The notes: a model not told the origin generated them from the letters alone. 64,000 nt of DNA from Candidatus Rhodoblastus alkanivorans (GCF_022760755.1 NZ_JAIVFP010000001.1:2088001-2152000); one strand, 5' to 3'; shown: positions 53,549-63,150, numbered from the stretch's first letter. Translations and numbers: made by a program.

Positions 53549-53787
53549 CTTTCCCGCCGCCGGCGGTGGTGTTTTGTCGCCGCTTCTTGTTGGCGCCCGC
53601 GAAAAAAACGCTAAAGTCGCAGCGGCTTGCAGGACCTCCCCTCAGGTCTTCCCGGCCGCGGGCGTTCGTCATGGCGTCGTTTCGCGCCGCCAGCGCGCCG
53701 ATAGATCGGTTTCTTATACGTTTTTGGCTTCGCCCGAGGCCGCAGGGGGCGTCATTGAACAAAAAAGTGAGCGCTAAAGGCTTTTCC

Positions 53788-56700
53788 ATGCGCGCCGACG
53801 CGCCACCGCCCCGGAATTTCATCATCAGCGAATTCGCCCCTTCCTCACTGGAATGGCGCGGCGGCGGTTCGCTTTTTCGTGGCGAAATCGACTTTCTCAC
53901 CGCCGGCCGGATGCGTGGCTGGGCGCTCCGCGTGGACAGGCCGCGCGACCCGGTTCATCTGGAGCTGTCCGTTGCGGGAATTCCGTTCGGCGAAATACAG
54001 ACGGGGCTTTTCCGGCCCGATCTCGAAAGCGATCTTCCCGGCAACGTCGCCGGATTCGACGTCGCCCTGACCCAATGGGGTCTCGAACAACCGCTTGCGG
54101 CGCTCGAAAAATTGCGGAATATGGATGAGGCGGCTTTGTCGGCGCCGGGCGACCTTTCCGTGGTCTTCGCCGGCCGGCAATCGCGAATCGAAACCTTGGC
54201 GCTGGGGCTGACCAACCGCTCCCTGCGGGATCAGCTTGCCGCCGCGCTGGCCGCGTCGTTCGAGCATCCGCTCGCGCCCGCCCCCGCCCCCTTCCATGCG
54301 CCTGCGCAGCCCGCCTTGAATTTGGTCAATTCGGCGGGGCCAGGTCTCGATAGTCCTTTCTCGGGGGCGCGCTACCGCGTCGGGCTGGATTATTTTGCGG
54401 ACGGCGTGCTCAAAGGCTGGGCGGCCGATCTGATTCGGCCGCAGGCGTCTTTGAAGATTGCGCTTGTCGCGGACGGCGCGGAACTCGATCGCGCTCTCAC
54501 ATCGCAGCCCCGGCCAGACCTTTTCGAGCTTCTGCCGAAGAATGTCGCCGGCTTTTCCTTCGATCTGCGGGCCTGGCCAAATGAAAGGCTCCAGCAGCTG
54601 GAGCGGCGGATCGCCGAGACGCCGGGACGCCCGTCCGCCAACGCCTGCCGGCTGATCCTCGCCCTTGGCGACGGCCCGGCGACGATCGGGCTTGGCCAGT
54701 TCGGCGTCAGCGATGGCGATCTCGCCGGTCAGATCGCTAAAATTCTCGGCGGCCGCCGGGCGGAGGCGGCGAAGCTCGCCGCGTCCCAAGCCTCGCAAGC
54801 CGCCCGCGCCGCCATGCCCGCGCCGGCCTCCGCCGCCGCGCCGCAGGACCGCAACCAGATGGTCTGGCTGGCGCGGATGCTTTCCGATGAGCGCCGCCAG
54901 ATTCTCGACGCGCTCGGGCAGGGCACGGGCGACGGGCAGACCCTGCGCGCGGGGGCGCGGCAGGCCGATCTCTCGATGCGGCGCTGGCGCGCCTGCTCCA
55001 TGATCGAGGAAATCCGCGGGCTGGCGATCCTGTCCGACCGCGTCAAGAGCCACGCTTTGGCCATCGCCGATCTGTTCGATCCGGATTTCTACAAGGCCTT
55101 TTATGGCGAACGCGTCTCGGAAATCGACAATCCGCTGCTGCATTATGTCCTGATCGGCTGGCGTGCGGGGCTGCGTCCCCATCCGCTGCTCGACGGCATC
55201 TTCTACCGGCGGCAGATGGGCGGCGCGCAAGGCGACCCGCTCCTGCATTATGTTCTGGACGGCGCGGCGGCCGGGCTCGATCCCTATCCTTTGTTCGACA
55301 CCGATTTCTACCGCGCGACCTATATGAGCGAGGCGGAGGAAGCGACCAATCCGCTGCTGCATTACCTGACGATCGGCGGGCCGGCGCGGTTCGATCCGTC
55401 GCCGGTATTCGACACCGAGGCTTTCCTGGCTTCGGCGCCCGACGCCGATGCGATCCTTTGCCCGCTGGAGGCTTTCGTCACCAATCGCAAGCGGCACGAT
55501 CTCGCGATGGTTCCCGCTTTCGATCCGCGGCTCTATCGCTATCAGATCGAAACCGAGCGCGGCGAGAAGCTGTTCGATCCGCCGGTCGCCCATTATCTCG
55601 GCCACGGCTGCCTGGACGAGACGCTCCTGCCGAACCTGTTCTTCGATCCGGCCTTTTACCGGACGCGCAACGAGATTGACCTCCACGAGCCGGCGCTCAT
55701 GCATTATCTGCGCGAGGGCGACGCTGCCGGACTCGTCTGCCATCCGTTCTTCTCTGCGAAAATCTACAATGAGGAGCGCGGCGAGGCGCTCGACGCGACG
55801 ACGGCGATCGAACATGCGATGCAATCGCCGCAAACCATGCTGCGTTCGGATCGCCGCATGAAAACGCCGCTCGACCCGCGCCTTCTCGCATTCTTCGACG
55901 AACTTCTGGACTGCCGCGACGATTTCGACCTTGAATTCTATCGCCGCGTCAACCCCGACCTCGCGGAACTGGAGGACGAGCCACTCATCGCCCATTGGCG
56001 CCATCACGGCGCGCCGGAAGGGCGTTTCGGCTCGCCGCTGTCGCTGTTGAAGCGGACCGGCATGCGCATTCGCGACATTCCGTTGGGCTTCTTCGCCGAG
56101 GAATATGTCGCGCTCAATCCCGACCTCGCTCATCTTAGCGGCGATTTCCTCGCGGCCTTCTGCCATTTCCTGGTCTGCGGCCGCAGCGAGCGCGACCGCA
56201 TGTACGGGCGGTGGCAGTTCTTCTTCGACGACATCAGGATCGACCTGCCGACGACCGCGGCGCCTTTGCGCATCGCGCCGCCCCAGGAGCGAATCAATGT
56301 CTGCGTGCTGATCCACGCCTTCTATCCGGACATCTGGCAGGAGTTGGCGGCCTTCGCCCAGAATTTCCGCAACCGCAGCTTCGATATTTTCATCAATCTG
56401 GTGGATCTGTCATGGACGCCGGAACTGCATGAGGAAATCCACAGCCTGTGCCCGGGCGCCTTCCTGCAGCTCTCGAACGACGCCGGGCGCGACATCGGCG
56501 GCTTCACCCGTCTGCTCGACAATGTCGATATCGATCGCTACGACCTCTTCGCCTTCATGCACACCAAGAAGAGCCCGCATATTGCGATCGAGCGCGCCGA
56601 CCATTGGCGGCGCACCCTGCTGCGCGCCTTCGCCGGCAGCCCCGAAGTCGCCGACGAATGCGTCGATCTGATGCTGGATGATCCGAGCGTCGGCATGATC

Positions 56701-56997
56701 GGCGCGAAGGAATGGCGCTCTTCCGACATGGGCAAGAATATCGATGAATATGAGCGGCTGCTCGACCTGCTCGAAATCACCGGCGCCAATCGCGAGCTTG
56801 ACTACCTCAGCGGCTTCATGTTTTTGATCCGCGGCGACATCGTGAAACGCCTTCATTCCATTCTGAAGCATCAGGAATGGGAATTTGGCGGCGACAAGGG
56901 CGTCGATTTTCATATCGACGGACAGATCGCACATGGCGTCGAAAGAGCCGTGCCGGCCCTCGTTCGTCACATGGGCTACAAAGTCCTCTATCGGTAG
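53788..56997 (+). CDS. Giant RgpF-type polysaccharide biosynthesis protein with repeat region
   Basis: A 1069-residue protein in three parts. Residues 30-300 hold two copies of a module (GEIDFLTAGRMRGWALR and VGLDYFADGVLKGWAADL) seen again in the methyltransferase at 61661. About residues 430-800 contain seven or so repeats around NPLLHYVLIGWRAGLRPHP and DPLLHYVLDG, common in large sugar enzymes. Residues 836-1069 are a rhamnan-synthesis-F (RgpF) domain: NVCVLIHAFYPDIWQEL, SNDAGRDIGGFTRLLD, FAFMHTKKSPH. It is predicted to act in making a surface polysaccharide. The ATG at 53788 has AAAGG upstream; frames to 53566 have no family match. Confidence 0.75.
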   Translation: MRADAPPPRNFIISEFAPSSLEWRGGGSLFRGEIDFLTAGRMRGWALRVDRPRDPVHLELSVAGIPFGEIQTGLFRPDLESDLPGNVAGFDVALTQWGLEQPLAALEKLRNMDEAALSAPGDLSVVFAGRQSRIETLALGLTNRSLRDQLAAALAASFEHPLAPAPAPFHAPAQPALNLVNSAGPGLDSPFSGARYRVGLDYFADGVLKGWAADLIRPQASLKIALVADGAELDRALTSQPRPDLFELLPKNVAGFSFDLRAWPNERLQQLERRIAETPGRPSANACRLILALGDGPATIGLGQFGVSDGDLAGQIAKILGGRRAEAAKLAASQASQAARAAMPAPASAAAPQDRNQMVWLARMLSDERRQILDALGQGTGDGQTLRAGARQADLSMRRWRACSMIEEIRGLAILSDRVKSHALAIADLFDPDFYKAFYGERVSEIDNPLLHYVLIGWRAGLRPHPLLDGIFYRRQMGGAQGDPLLHYVLDGAAAGLDPYPLFDTDFYRATYMSEAEEATNPLLHYLTIGGPARFDPSPVFDTEAFLASAPDADAILCPLEAFVTNRKRHDLAMVPAFDPRLYRYQIETERGEKLFDPPVAHYLGHGCLDETLLPNLFFDPAFYRTRNEIDLHEPALMHYLREGDAAGLVCHPFFSAKIYNEERGEALDATTAIEHAMQSPQTMLRSDRRMKTPLDPRLLAFFDELLDCRDDFDLEFYRRVNPDLAELEDEPLIAHWRHHGAPEGRFGSPLSLLKRTGMRIRDIPLGFFAEEYVALNPDLAHLSGDFLAAFCHFLVCGRSERDRMYGRWQFFFDDIRIDLPTTAAPLRIAPPQERINVCVLIHAFYPDIWQELAAFAQNFRNRSFDIFINLVDLSWTPELHEEIHSLCPGAFLQLSNDAGRDIGGFTRLLDNVDIDRYDLFAFMHTKKSPHIAIERADHWRRTLLRAFAGSPEVADECVDLMLDDPSVGMIGAKEWRSSDMGKNIDEYERLLDLLEITGANRELDYLSGFMFLIRGDIVKRLHSILKHQEWEFGGDKGVDFHIDGQIAHGVERAVPALVRHMGYKVLYR

Positions 56998-57003
56998 GCC
57001 GCC

Positions 57004-58203
57004 ATGTCGATCACCCTGGTTCTGCACGAAGCCACGCGGACAGGCGCGCCGCGAGTCGGCGGGCTGATCGCCAAGGAACTCGCCAAGGAACTCGCCAAGG
57101 CCGAAGACGTCCATGTCATCGTCCTCAAGGACGGCCCGCTGACGCCCTGGCTGCGCGACCTGCTTGGCGACGAGCGCCTGACCGTGCTCGACGGCGCGGA
57201 ATTCGAGTTTCGCGTTCCTTTCGAGGAGCGGCTCGCGGCGGCCGCCGCGCTTCTGGAGAAGCGCCCGGACGATCTGGTCTATGTGAACTCGCTCGCGGCT
57301 TCCGTTTTCGTGCTCGCCGCCAAGGCCGCGGGGCGCCGCGCCGTCATCCATGTTCACGAGAAGGCCGACGAAATCGTCCATTTGATGCGGCATGTCCTGA
57401 CCAAGATCGAGGTCATGTCGGTGGCCGACGGCGCGGTGCTCGCCGCCGGGGACCTGTTCCGCGACGTCCTCGATGTTTTCGGCATGATTCCGGCGAAAAC
57501 CGTCGATTTCGGCATAGCCATCGATATCGACGCAGTTCGCGAACAGGCGGCGGAGACGCCGACGCCGGCGCTCAACGCCGCCGGCGAGCCTTTCGCCAAG
57601 GGCGAGCGTCTGGTGGTCGGGATGTGCGGTCACGCTTCGCCGCGCAAGGGGTCGGATATCTTTCTCGGCGTCGCCGAGGCGGCGCCCGATTGCGACTTTC
57701 TCTGGGTTGGCGGCTGGTCGCCCGAGGAATCGATCGAAAATCTGGCCTATGAGGATTTCGTCGCGAAAAAGCCGCCGAATCTCTATGTCGCGGGCGCGGT
57801 CGACAATCCCTACGCCCATATCGGCCAGATGGACCTGTTCTTCCTGTCTTCGCGCGAGGACCCCAATCCGCTGGTTCTCGCCGAGGCCATGGCTTTGCGC
57901 GTGCCGCTACTCTGTTTCTCGAAGACGACGGCGGTCGCCAACCGGCTCGGCCGCAGCGCGATCCTCTGCCACGGCCTGCCCAATGTCGAGGACGCCACCC
58001 GGGTCATCAAGGCCTGCGCGCCCGAACATCTCCGGTCAGAGGCGTTCCGCGCGCTGTCCGACCCATGGATTTCATCCTTCGATCTCAAGGAAAAAATGAG
58101 AGATATCATGGATCTGATCGAAAATATTCGTGCGGCGGACGAAGCCTTGTCGCTCGAGATCTCCGCCGAGGTCGAAATTGCCGCCGCGGATTCGGCGTCG
58201 TGA
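57004..58203 (+). CDS. Glycosyltransferase, GT4/group 1 type
   Basis: A 399-residue GT-B transferase. The N-domain begins ITLVLHEATRTGAPRVGGLIA, and the C-domain shows VGMCGHASPRKGSDIFLGVAEAA and the nucleotide-sugar region DLFFLSSREDPNPLVLAEAMA, with the EX7E-like glutamates. It transfers a sugar to a growing polysaccharide, in which the sugar and acceptor are unknown. It is six bases after the RgpF-type gene and its stop overlaps the next start as GTGA. Confidence 0.88.
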   Translation: MSITLVLHEATRTGAPRVGGLIAKELAKELAKAEDVHVIVLKDGPLTPWLRDLLGDERLTVLDGAEFEFRVPFEERLAAAAALLEKRPDDLVYVNSLAASVFVLAAKAAGRRAVIHVHEKADEIVHLMRHVLTKIEVMSVADGAVLAAGDLFRDVLDVFGMIPAKTVDFGIAIDIDAVREQAAETPTPALNAAGEPFAKGERLVVGMCGHASPRKGSDIFLGVAEAAPDCDFLWVGGWSPEESIENLAYEDFVAKKPPNLYVAGAVDNPYAHIGQMDLFFLSSREDPNPLVLAEAMALRVPLLCFSKTTAVANRLGRSAILCHGLPNVEDATRVIKACAPEHLRSEAFRALSDPWISSFDLKEKMRDIMDLIENIRAADEALSLEISAEVEIAAADSAS

Positions 58204-58970
58204 AGGCGGTCCTGCTCGCCGGCGGGCTTGGCACGCGCCTTTCCGAAGAGACGACGGTCAAGCCGAAACCGATGGTCGAGGTCGGCGGCCGTCCGATCCT
58301 GTGGCACATCATGAAAATCTACGCCGCGCATGGCGTGAACGAATTCGTCGTCTGCCTCGGCTACAAAGGCTACGTCATCAAGGAATGGTTCAAAAACTAC
58401 TTCCTCCATTCCTCGGACGTGACTTTTCATCTCGCCACCAATGAAATGGTGCTGCATCGCGCGGACGCCGAGCCGTGGTCGGTGACCCTGGTCGAGACCG
58501 GCGAGGAGACCCAGATCGGCGGGCGCATCAAGCGCATCCTGCCCTATGTCAAGGACGACGAAGCCTTCTGCCTGACCTATGGCGACGGCGTTGGCGACGT
58601 GGACATTACGGCGGTGATCGACCTGCATCGCCGCAGCGGCCGCCTTGCGACGGTCACCGCGACCCAGCCGCCGGGCCGTTTCGGCGCCTTGCGCTTCGAG
58701 GGCGACAAGGTCGCCGGCTTCGAGGAAAAGCCGGTCGGCGACGGCGGCTGGATCAATGGCGGCTTTTTCGTCTGCTCTCCCAAAGTGGGAGACTATATCG
58801 AGGGCGACAAAACCGTCTGGGAGCGCGAGCCGCTGGAGCGCCTCGCCGGCGAGGGGCAGCTTGGCGTGCATTTCCACCATGGCTTCTGGCAGCCGATGGA
58901 CACTTTGCGCGACCGCCGGCATCTCGAAGAGCTGTGGGCGGCCGGCAAGGCGCCCTGGAAAGTCTGGTGA
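58200..58970 (+). CDS. rfbF: Glucose-1-phosphate cytidylyltransferase
   Basis: A 256-residue nucleotidyltransferase that makes CDP-glucose from CTP and glucose-1-phosphate. The signature LLAGGLGTRLSEETTVKPKP, FVVCLGYKGYVIKEWFKNY, FCLTYGDGVGDVD and GWINGGFFVCSP match the RfbF family. The start is the GTG at 58200, which overlaps the preceding stop and gives the family length (257). CDP-glucose feeds CDP-deoxysugar synthesis; the CDP-glucose 4,6-dehydratase is not visible in the window. Confidence 0.92.
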   Translation: MKAVLLAGGLGTRLSEETTVKPKPMVEVGGRPILWHIMKIYAAHGVNEFVVCLGYKGYVIKEWFKNYFLHSSDVTFHLATNEMVLHRADAEPWSVTLVETGEETQIGGRIKRILPYVKDDEAFCLTYGDGVGDVDITAVIDLHRRSGRLATVTATQPPGRFGALRFEGDKVAGFEEKPVGDGGWINGGFFVCSPKVGDYIEGDKTVWEREPLERLAGEGQLGVHFHHGFWQPMDTLRDRRHLEELWAAGKAPWKVW

Positions 58971-59012
58971 CCGGATTTCCGGCCGCTCCCTCCGAAACAA
59001 TCTGGTGTGTCC

Positions 59013-60077
59013 ATGAAAATTCTTGTCACCGGTAACCAGGGTTACATCGGGCCGATCCTCGGCCGTCATCTGCGCCGGGTCTGGCCCGACGCCCATCTCA
59101 TCGGCTACGACACGGGCTATTTCGCGCTTTCCACCACCAACGCCAAGGTCTGGCCCGAGCGCGTCTATGACGAGCAGATCAACGGCGACGTGCGCGACTT
59201 GCCGGCCAATGTGCTCGAAGGCGTCGATGGCGTGGTGCAACTCGCCGCCATTTCCAACGATCCGATGGGCGCGAATTTCGCGGAGGTGACCGATCAGGTC
59301 AATCGCGGCAGCGCGGTGCGCATCGCCCGGCTCGCGGCGGACGCCGGCGTCAAGCATTTCGTCTTCGCGTCGAGTTGCAGCGTCTATGGCTTCGCCCCCG
59401 GCGGCGCGCGGCGCGAGGAGGATTCGCTCAATCCGCAGACCGCCTACGCCCGTTCGAAAATCGACACCGAGAACGCCTTGGCGGAAATGGACCTGAAGGG
59501 CATGATCACGACCTCGCTGCGCTTCGCCACCGCCTGCGGCATGTCGGACCGCCTGCGCCTCGATCTGGTGCTGAACGATTTCGTGGCCGGGGCCATCGCC
59601 TCGGGCAAGATCACCGTGCTGTCCGACGGCACGCCATGGCGGCCGCTGATCGACGTGCGCGACATGTCGCGGGCGATCGAATGGGCGCTGACCCGCGACA
59701 GCGCCAAGGGCGGGCAGCTGCTGCGGATCAATATCGGCTCGGACGAGTGGAACTATCAGGTCAAGGACCTCGCCAACGCGGTCGCCGCCGCCGTGCCGGG
59801 GACGACCGTCTCGATCAACACCCAGGCTCAGCCCGACACCCGCTCCTACAAGGTCGATTTCGCGCTGTTCCGCTCGCTCGCGCCCGACCACCAGCCCCAG
59901 ATCACGCTGGCGCGCTCGATCGAGCTGTTGCGCGAGGGGCTGGCGGGCATGGGCTTCGCCGACGCCGAGTTTCGCAGCTCGCCGTTCATGCGGCTGAAGA
60001 TGCTGCAGGCCCATATCGAGGCGGGGCGGCTCACCCCCGATCTGCGCTGGAACGAAGAATTCCTGGAAAGGGTATAA
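59013..60077 (+). CDS. NAD-dependent epimerase/dehydratase (SDR)
   Basis: A 354-residue extended SDR for nucleotide sugars. The NAD motif is KILVTGNQGYIGPILGRHL; the catalytic Ser is in FASSCSVYG and the Tyr-Lys pair in YARSK. A tail of about 30 residues (PFMRLKMLQAHIEAGRL) follows. The ATG at 59013 gives the canonical start; a GTG at 59007 adds two residues. It lies 42 bases after rfbF. It may supply the dehydratase step for CDP-sugar synthesis, but the motif set does not show that. Confidence 0.85.
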   Translation: MKILVTGNQGYIGPILGRHLRRVWPDAHLIGYDTGYFALSTTNAKVWPERVYDEQINGDVRDLPANVLEGVDGVVQLAAISNDPMGANFAEVTDQVNRGSAVRIARLAADAGVKHFVFASSCSVYGFAPGGARREEDSLNPQTAYARSKIDTENALAEMDLKGMITTSLRFATACGMSDRLRLDLVLNDFVAGAIASGKITVLSDGTPWRPLIDVRDMSRAIEWALTRDSAKGGQLLRINIGSDEWNYQVKDLANAVAAAVPGTTVSINTQAQPDTRSYKVDFALFRSLAPDHQPQITLARSIELLREGLAGMGFADAEFRSSPFMRLKMLQAHIEAGRLTPDLRWNEEFLERV

Positions 60078-60151
60078 GGGCGCCTTTGGACGCACGTCTT
60101 ATTGACGGGCCATGTGGCCTCTTCAGATGCCCGCCTTAACGAGGAAATGAG

Positions 60152-60718
60152 ATGATTTTTCACGAAACGCCCTTGAAGGACGCGCGGGTGATCGAACTGG
60201 AAAAGCGCGGCGACGACCGCGGCTTTTTCGCCCGCATGTTCTGCGAAAAGGAGTTTTCCACGGCAGGTTTGGAAACCCGCTTCGTCAACGTGAATAATTC
60301 GCTGTCGGGCGCCAAGGGCACCCTGCGCGGCATGCATTACCAGCTTGGCGACGCGGCGGAAGTCAAGGTGGTGCGCTGCGTGCGCGGCGCGCTGTGGGAC
60401 GCGATCGTCGACCTGCGCCCGGATTCGCCGACTTTCGGCAAATGGTTCGGCGAGACGCTGAGCGCCGACAATCGCCTGATGATGTATGTGCCGCGCGGTT
60501 TTGCCCACGCCATCCTGACCCTGGAGCCGGACACCGAGGCGCTTTATCTGGTTTCGAGCTTCTACGCGCCCGAGGCCGAACGCGGCGTGCGCTGGAACGA
60601 CCCTAAATTCGGCGTCGAATGGCCGATCCAGCCGGTGGAATTGTCGCCCAAGGACGCCAACTGGCCCGATTTCAATGAGGCCTTCCACCAGCCGGAGCGT
60701 CTGCGGGGCCTGAAATGA
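60152..60718 (+). CDS. RfbC-like dTDP-4-dehydrorhamnose 3,5-epimerase family protein
   Basis: A 188-residue cupin-fold sugar epimerase. GTLRGMHYQLGDAAEVKVVRC carries the catalytic His and the conserved RGMHYQ; VPRGFAHAILTLEPDTEALYLVS is the second block. The substrate may be a CDP- rather than dTDP-linked 4-keto sugar, given rfbF upstream. The ATG at 60152 follows GAGGAAATG. Its stop overlaps the next start by four bases. Confidence 0.88.
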   Translation: MIFHETPLKDARVIELEKRGDDRGFFARMFCEKEFSTAGLETRFVNVNNSLSGAKGTLRGMHYQLGDAAEVKVVRCVRGALWDAIVDLRPDSPTFGKWFGETLSADNRLMMYVPRGFAHAILTLEPDTEALYLVSSFYAPEAERGVRWNDPKFGVEWPIQPVELSPKDANWPDFNEAFHQPERLRGLK

Positions 60719-61641
60719 AGGTTTTGTTGACCGGCGCCAGTTCTTTTTCCGGAATGTGGATGGCCGAAAAGCTCGCCGCGCGGGGCGCCAGGGTGGTGGC
60801 GCCGTTGCGGGGGGCTCCGGACAGCTATTCCGGGGTGCGCGGCAAAAGGGTCGAGCGTCTGCGGCAATTCGCCGAAATCGTGCCGGAATGCGCCTTTGGC
60901 GACGAGAAATTCATGGATCTCGTCGCCTCGACGCCGTTCGACGCTCTATGCCATCACGCGGCCCATGTCGCGGATTACCGCAGCATGGATTTCGACGTGG
61001 TTGGGGCGGTCGCGGCCAACACCCGCAACCTGCGCGCCGTGCTCGAAGGCCTGGCCAAAAACGGCCTGAAGGCGGTGATCGCGACGGGCAGCGTGTTCGA
61101 GCAGGACGAAGGCGCGGGCAATGCGCCAATGCGCGCCTTTTCGCCTTACGGCCTCTCGAAAGGTCTGACCTGGCAGGTCATCAGATATTGGTGCACGATT
61201 GTCGGCCTGCCCCTCGGCAAATTCGTCATCGCCAATCCGTTCGGCCCGTTCGAGGAGCCGCGTTTCGGCGCCTATCTGGTCAACACCTGGCGCAAGGGCG
61301 AGACGGCCGAGGTCCGCACCCCGCGCTATTTGCGCGACAATATCCATGTCGATCTGCTGGCTCTGGCCTATGCCGGCTTCGTCGCGGAATGCGTGGAGAA
61401 GCGGGAAGGGCGGCGCTTCGGCCCCTGCGGCTATGTCGAAACCCAGGGCGCCTTCGCCCAGAGGGTGGCGGCGGAACTCGGGCCGCGCCTGGGACTCGAA
61501 TGCGGCGTCCGCCTGCTGACCCAAACCGACTTCTCCGAGCCCCTGGCCCGCATCAACACCGACCTCATCGACCCCGCCGCCTACGGCTGGGACGAGGGCG
61601 CGGCGTGGGATGCGATGGCGGAAAGTTATTTGCATTCTTGA
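60715..61641 (+). CDS. NAD-dependent epimerase/reductase (SDR)
   Basis: A 308-residue extended SDR. The NAD motif is KVLLTGASSFSGMWMAEKL, slightly unlike the canonical GGTGFIG, and the catalytic pair is in SPYGLSKGL. It would catalyse the final keto-reduction or epimerisation of the deoxysugar made here, in the manner of RfbD-type or fucose synthase-type SDRs (inference). It overlaps the RfbC-like gene by four bases and precedes a methyltransferase by 19 bases. Confidence 0.83.
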   Translation: MKVLLTGASSFSGMWMAEKLAARGARVVAPLRGAPDSYSGVRGKRVERLRQFAEIVPECAFGDEKFMDLVASTPFDALCHHAAHVADYRSMDFDVVGAVAANTRNLRAVLEGLAKNGLKAVIATGSVFEQDEGAGNAPMRAFSPYGLSKGLTWQVIRYWCTIVGLPLGKFVIANPFGPFEEPRFGAYLVNTWRKGETAEVRTPRYLRDNIHVDLLALAYAGFVAECVEKREGRRFGPCGYVETQGAFAQRVAAELGPRLGLECGVRLLTQTDFSEPLARINTDLIDPAAYGWDEGAAWDAMAESYLHS

Positions 61642-61660
61642 TCTGTCGCGGAGCGCTAAG

Positions 61661-63031
61661 ATGAAGGTTATTGGGGCCATAGATATTGCCGACAACACCC
61701 AGGTCGCGGGATGGCTTGCGGGCGAAGAATTTGGGGAAAGCCGTTTCGTCAGGATATTCGTCGACAATGCAGAAATTGGGACTGCAATTGCACGTAATTT
61801 TCGGCAGGATCTAAAGGATAAGAAGATCTCAGACGGCAATTCAGGATTTCGTTTTATTTTTCCTCGGCCTCTCGATCCGCTTGTCGGTCATGATATTCGT
61901 GTTGAGGATCGAGACACCGGTATCGGCGTCAGGCAGACCAATGTAAGACTTCCGTCGGTTATCAGCGCAAATACTGATGGGAAAGAAAGCTTTTTCGGTT
62001 TCGATAAAAACTTTGTAAATATAAGGCTTCGGGATGGGTTTGTGAAGGATGGGGTGTGGACGATATGGCCGCGGGTCATCGGGCCCGCCGATTTCAAGTT
62101 CGATATCGTCTGTACCGGCGCTGAAATCAACGAGTTCAAGGTTTCTTCGGAGCGCAGCCCCTATTGGTCGGCGCTGGGATTACAGGAATGGACCGTCAAG
62201 ATCGTATTGACGCCTGAAGCAAACGTTCGTTATGTCGTCCTGAAGCTGACGGACGATTCTGAGCTCGCCAATCGTTGCAAGGCTGTTTGCAGTGTGGCCG
62301 TTCCCGCAAAAATTCCTAGTTACATAACTTCCATGACCGTTGAGAATGTGACCAGGGTATCGGGGCCGACCAGTACGATTGAACAATTTGCAGTGAGCGG
62401 CTTCAATACGGCTTACCGGTTAAATGAAATCCTGAAAGCTCATTTCAGGAAAGAATTTCGTGATTTCAAAAATTGCCTGGATTGGGGCATCGGTGCGGGG
62501 CGCGTCGCTCTTCCGATCAAACATTACTTTGCTCCCGACCTAAGGTTAGTGGGGACAGACATTGACGATTTCAACATCGAATTCGGACAAAAGAGCTACC
62601 CGGAGCTTGAATTCGTTCGCTCGCGGCTCTTGCCTCCCTTGCCTTTCGCGGATCAATTGTTCGACACGGTTTATGGAATTTCCGTTTTCACCCACCTGAC
62701 CGAAGGCGTCCAATTCGCTTGGCTTGAAGAATTGCGGCGGGTCGTCAAGACTGGCTCGCCAGTGATTATGACAGTACACAGCGAGATGGCGCTTTTTGAC
62801 GTATCTCGTTCAAGGGGTGATGTTTTGTTGGAAGTGTCGAAGTTTGGATTCAGTGATAGTCTGATCGACACGAACCTGGGTTCGAAGCTGGAAGCGCAAA
62901 CCTATTACCGTTCAACATTTCACGGGCGAAAATATATTTTAGAAAAGTGGAGTAAATATTTCGATATTTTGGCGTGCTATACATCGGCTAACGTCGGGGT
63001 GCAGGATTATATCGTGATGAGAGCAAAATAG
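61661..63031 (+). CDS. SAM-dependent methyltransferase with N-terminal sugar module, lower GC
   Basis: A 456-residue protein. The N-terminal about 110 residues (VIGAIDIADNTQVAGWLAGEE and FRQDL..GNSGFRFIF) match the module that occurs twice in the RgpF-type protein. From about residue 290 a Rossmann methyltransferase follows: CLDWGIGAGRVALPI (SAM loop), LVGTDIDDFNIE, LLPPLPFADQLFDTVYGISVFTHL. The base composition is lower than its neighbours (hand counts of two 60-base lines gave 26 and 32 G+C against 44 in one line of the gene at 60152), which suggests recent transfer. Methyl acceptor unknown, likely a sugar. Confidence 0.8.
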   Translation: MKVIGAIDIADNTQVAGWLAGEEFGESRFVRIFVDNAEIGTAIARNFRQDLKDKKISDGNSGFRFIFPRPLDPLVGHDIRVEDRDTGIGVRQTNVRLPSVISANTDGKESFFGFDKNFVNIRLRDGFVKDGVWTIWPRVIGPADFKFDIVCTGAEINEFKVSSERSPYWSALGLQEWTVKIVLTPEANVRYVVLKLTDDSELANRCKAVCSVAVPAKIPSYITSMTVENVTRVSGPTSTIEQFAVSGFNTAYRLNEILKAHFRKEFRDFKNCLDWGIGAGRVALPIKHYFAPDLRLVGTDIDDFNIEFGQKSYPELEFVRSRLLPPLPFADQLFDTVYGISVFTHLTEGVQFAWLEELRRVVKTGSPVIMTVHSEMALFDVSRSRGDVLLEVSKFGFSDSLIDTNLGSKLEAQTYYRSTFHGRKYILEKWSKYFDILACYTSANVGVQDYIVMRAK

Positions 63032-63150
63032 GTCGTCTAAGATGCGGAAGGAGCATGTATTTCTGCAAGAGTTTGAGTTCATGCGCGTCAGGGATATTGA
63101 AAGCCGCACTGATGACCTCCCTTGAAGCTCATCCAGGACCGGAACGCCCG

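Noticed and set aside
53566-53787. Extended N-terminus for the RgpF-type protein
   Set aside because: It begins inside the clpA terminator region and its extra residues are Arg-rich without family match.
57810-60095. 761-codon minus-strand open frame opposite the polysaccharide genes
   Set aside because: Antisense to the glycosyltransferase, rfbF and an SDR gene that all carry clear motifs.
63041-63127. 27-residue plus-strand frame before the last gene
   Set aside because: It is short, has no clear ribosome-binding site and overlaps alternative starts of the next gene.
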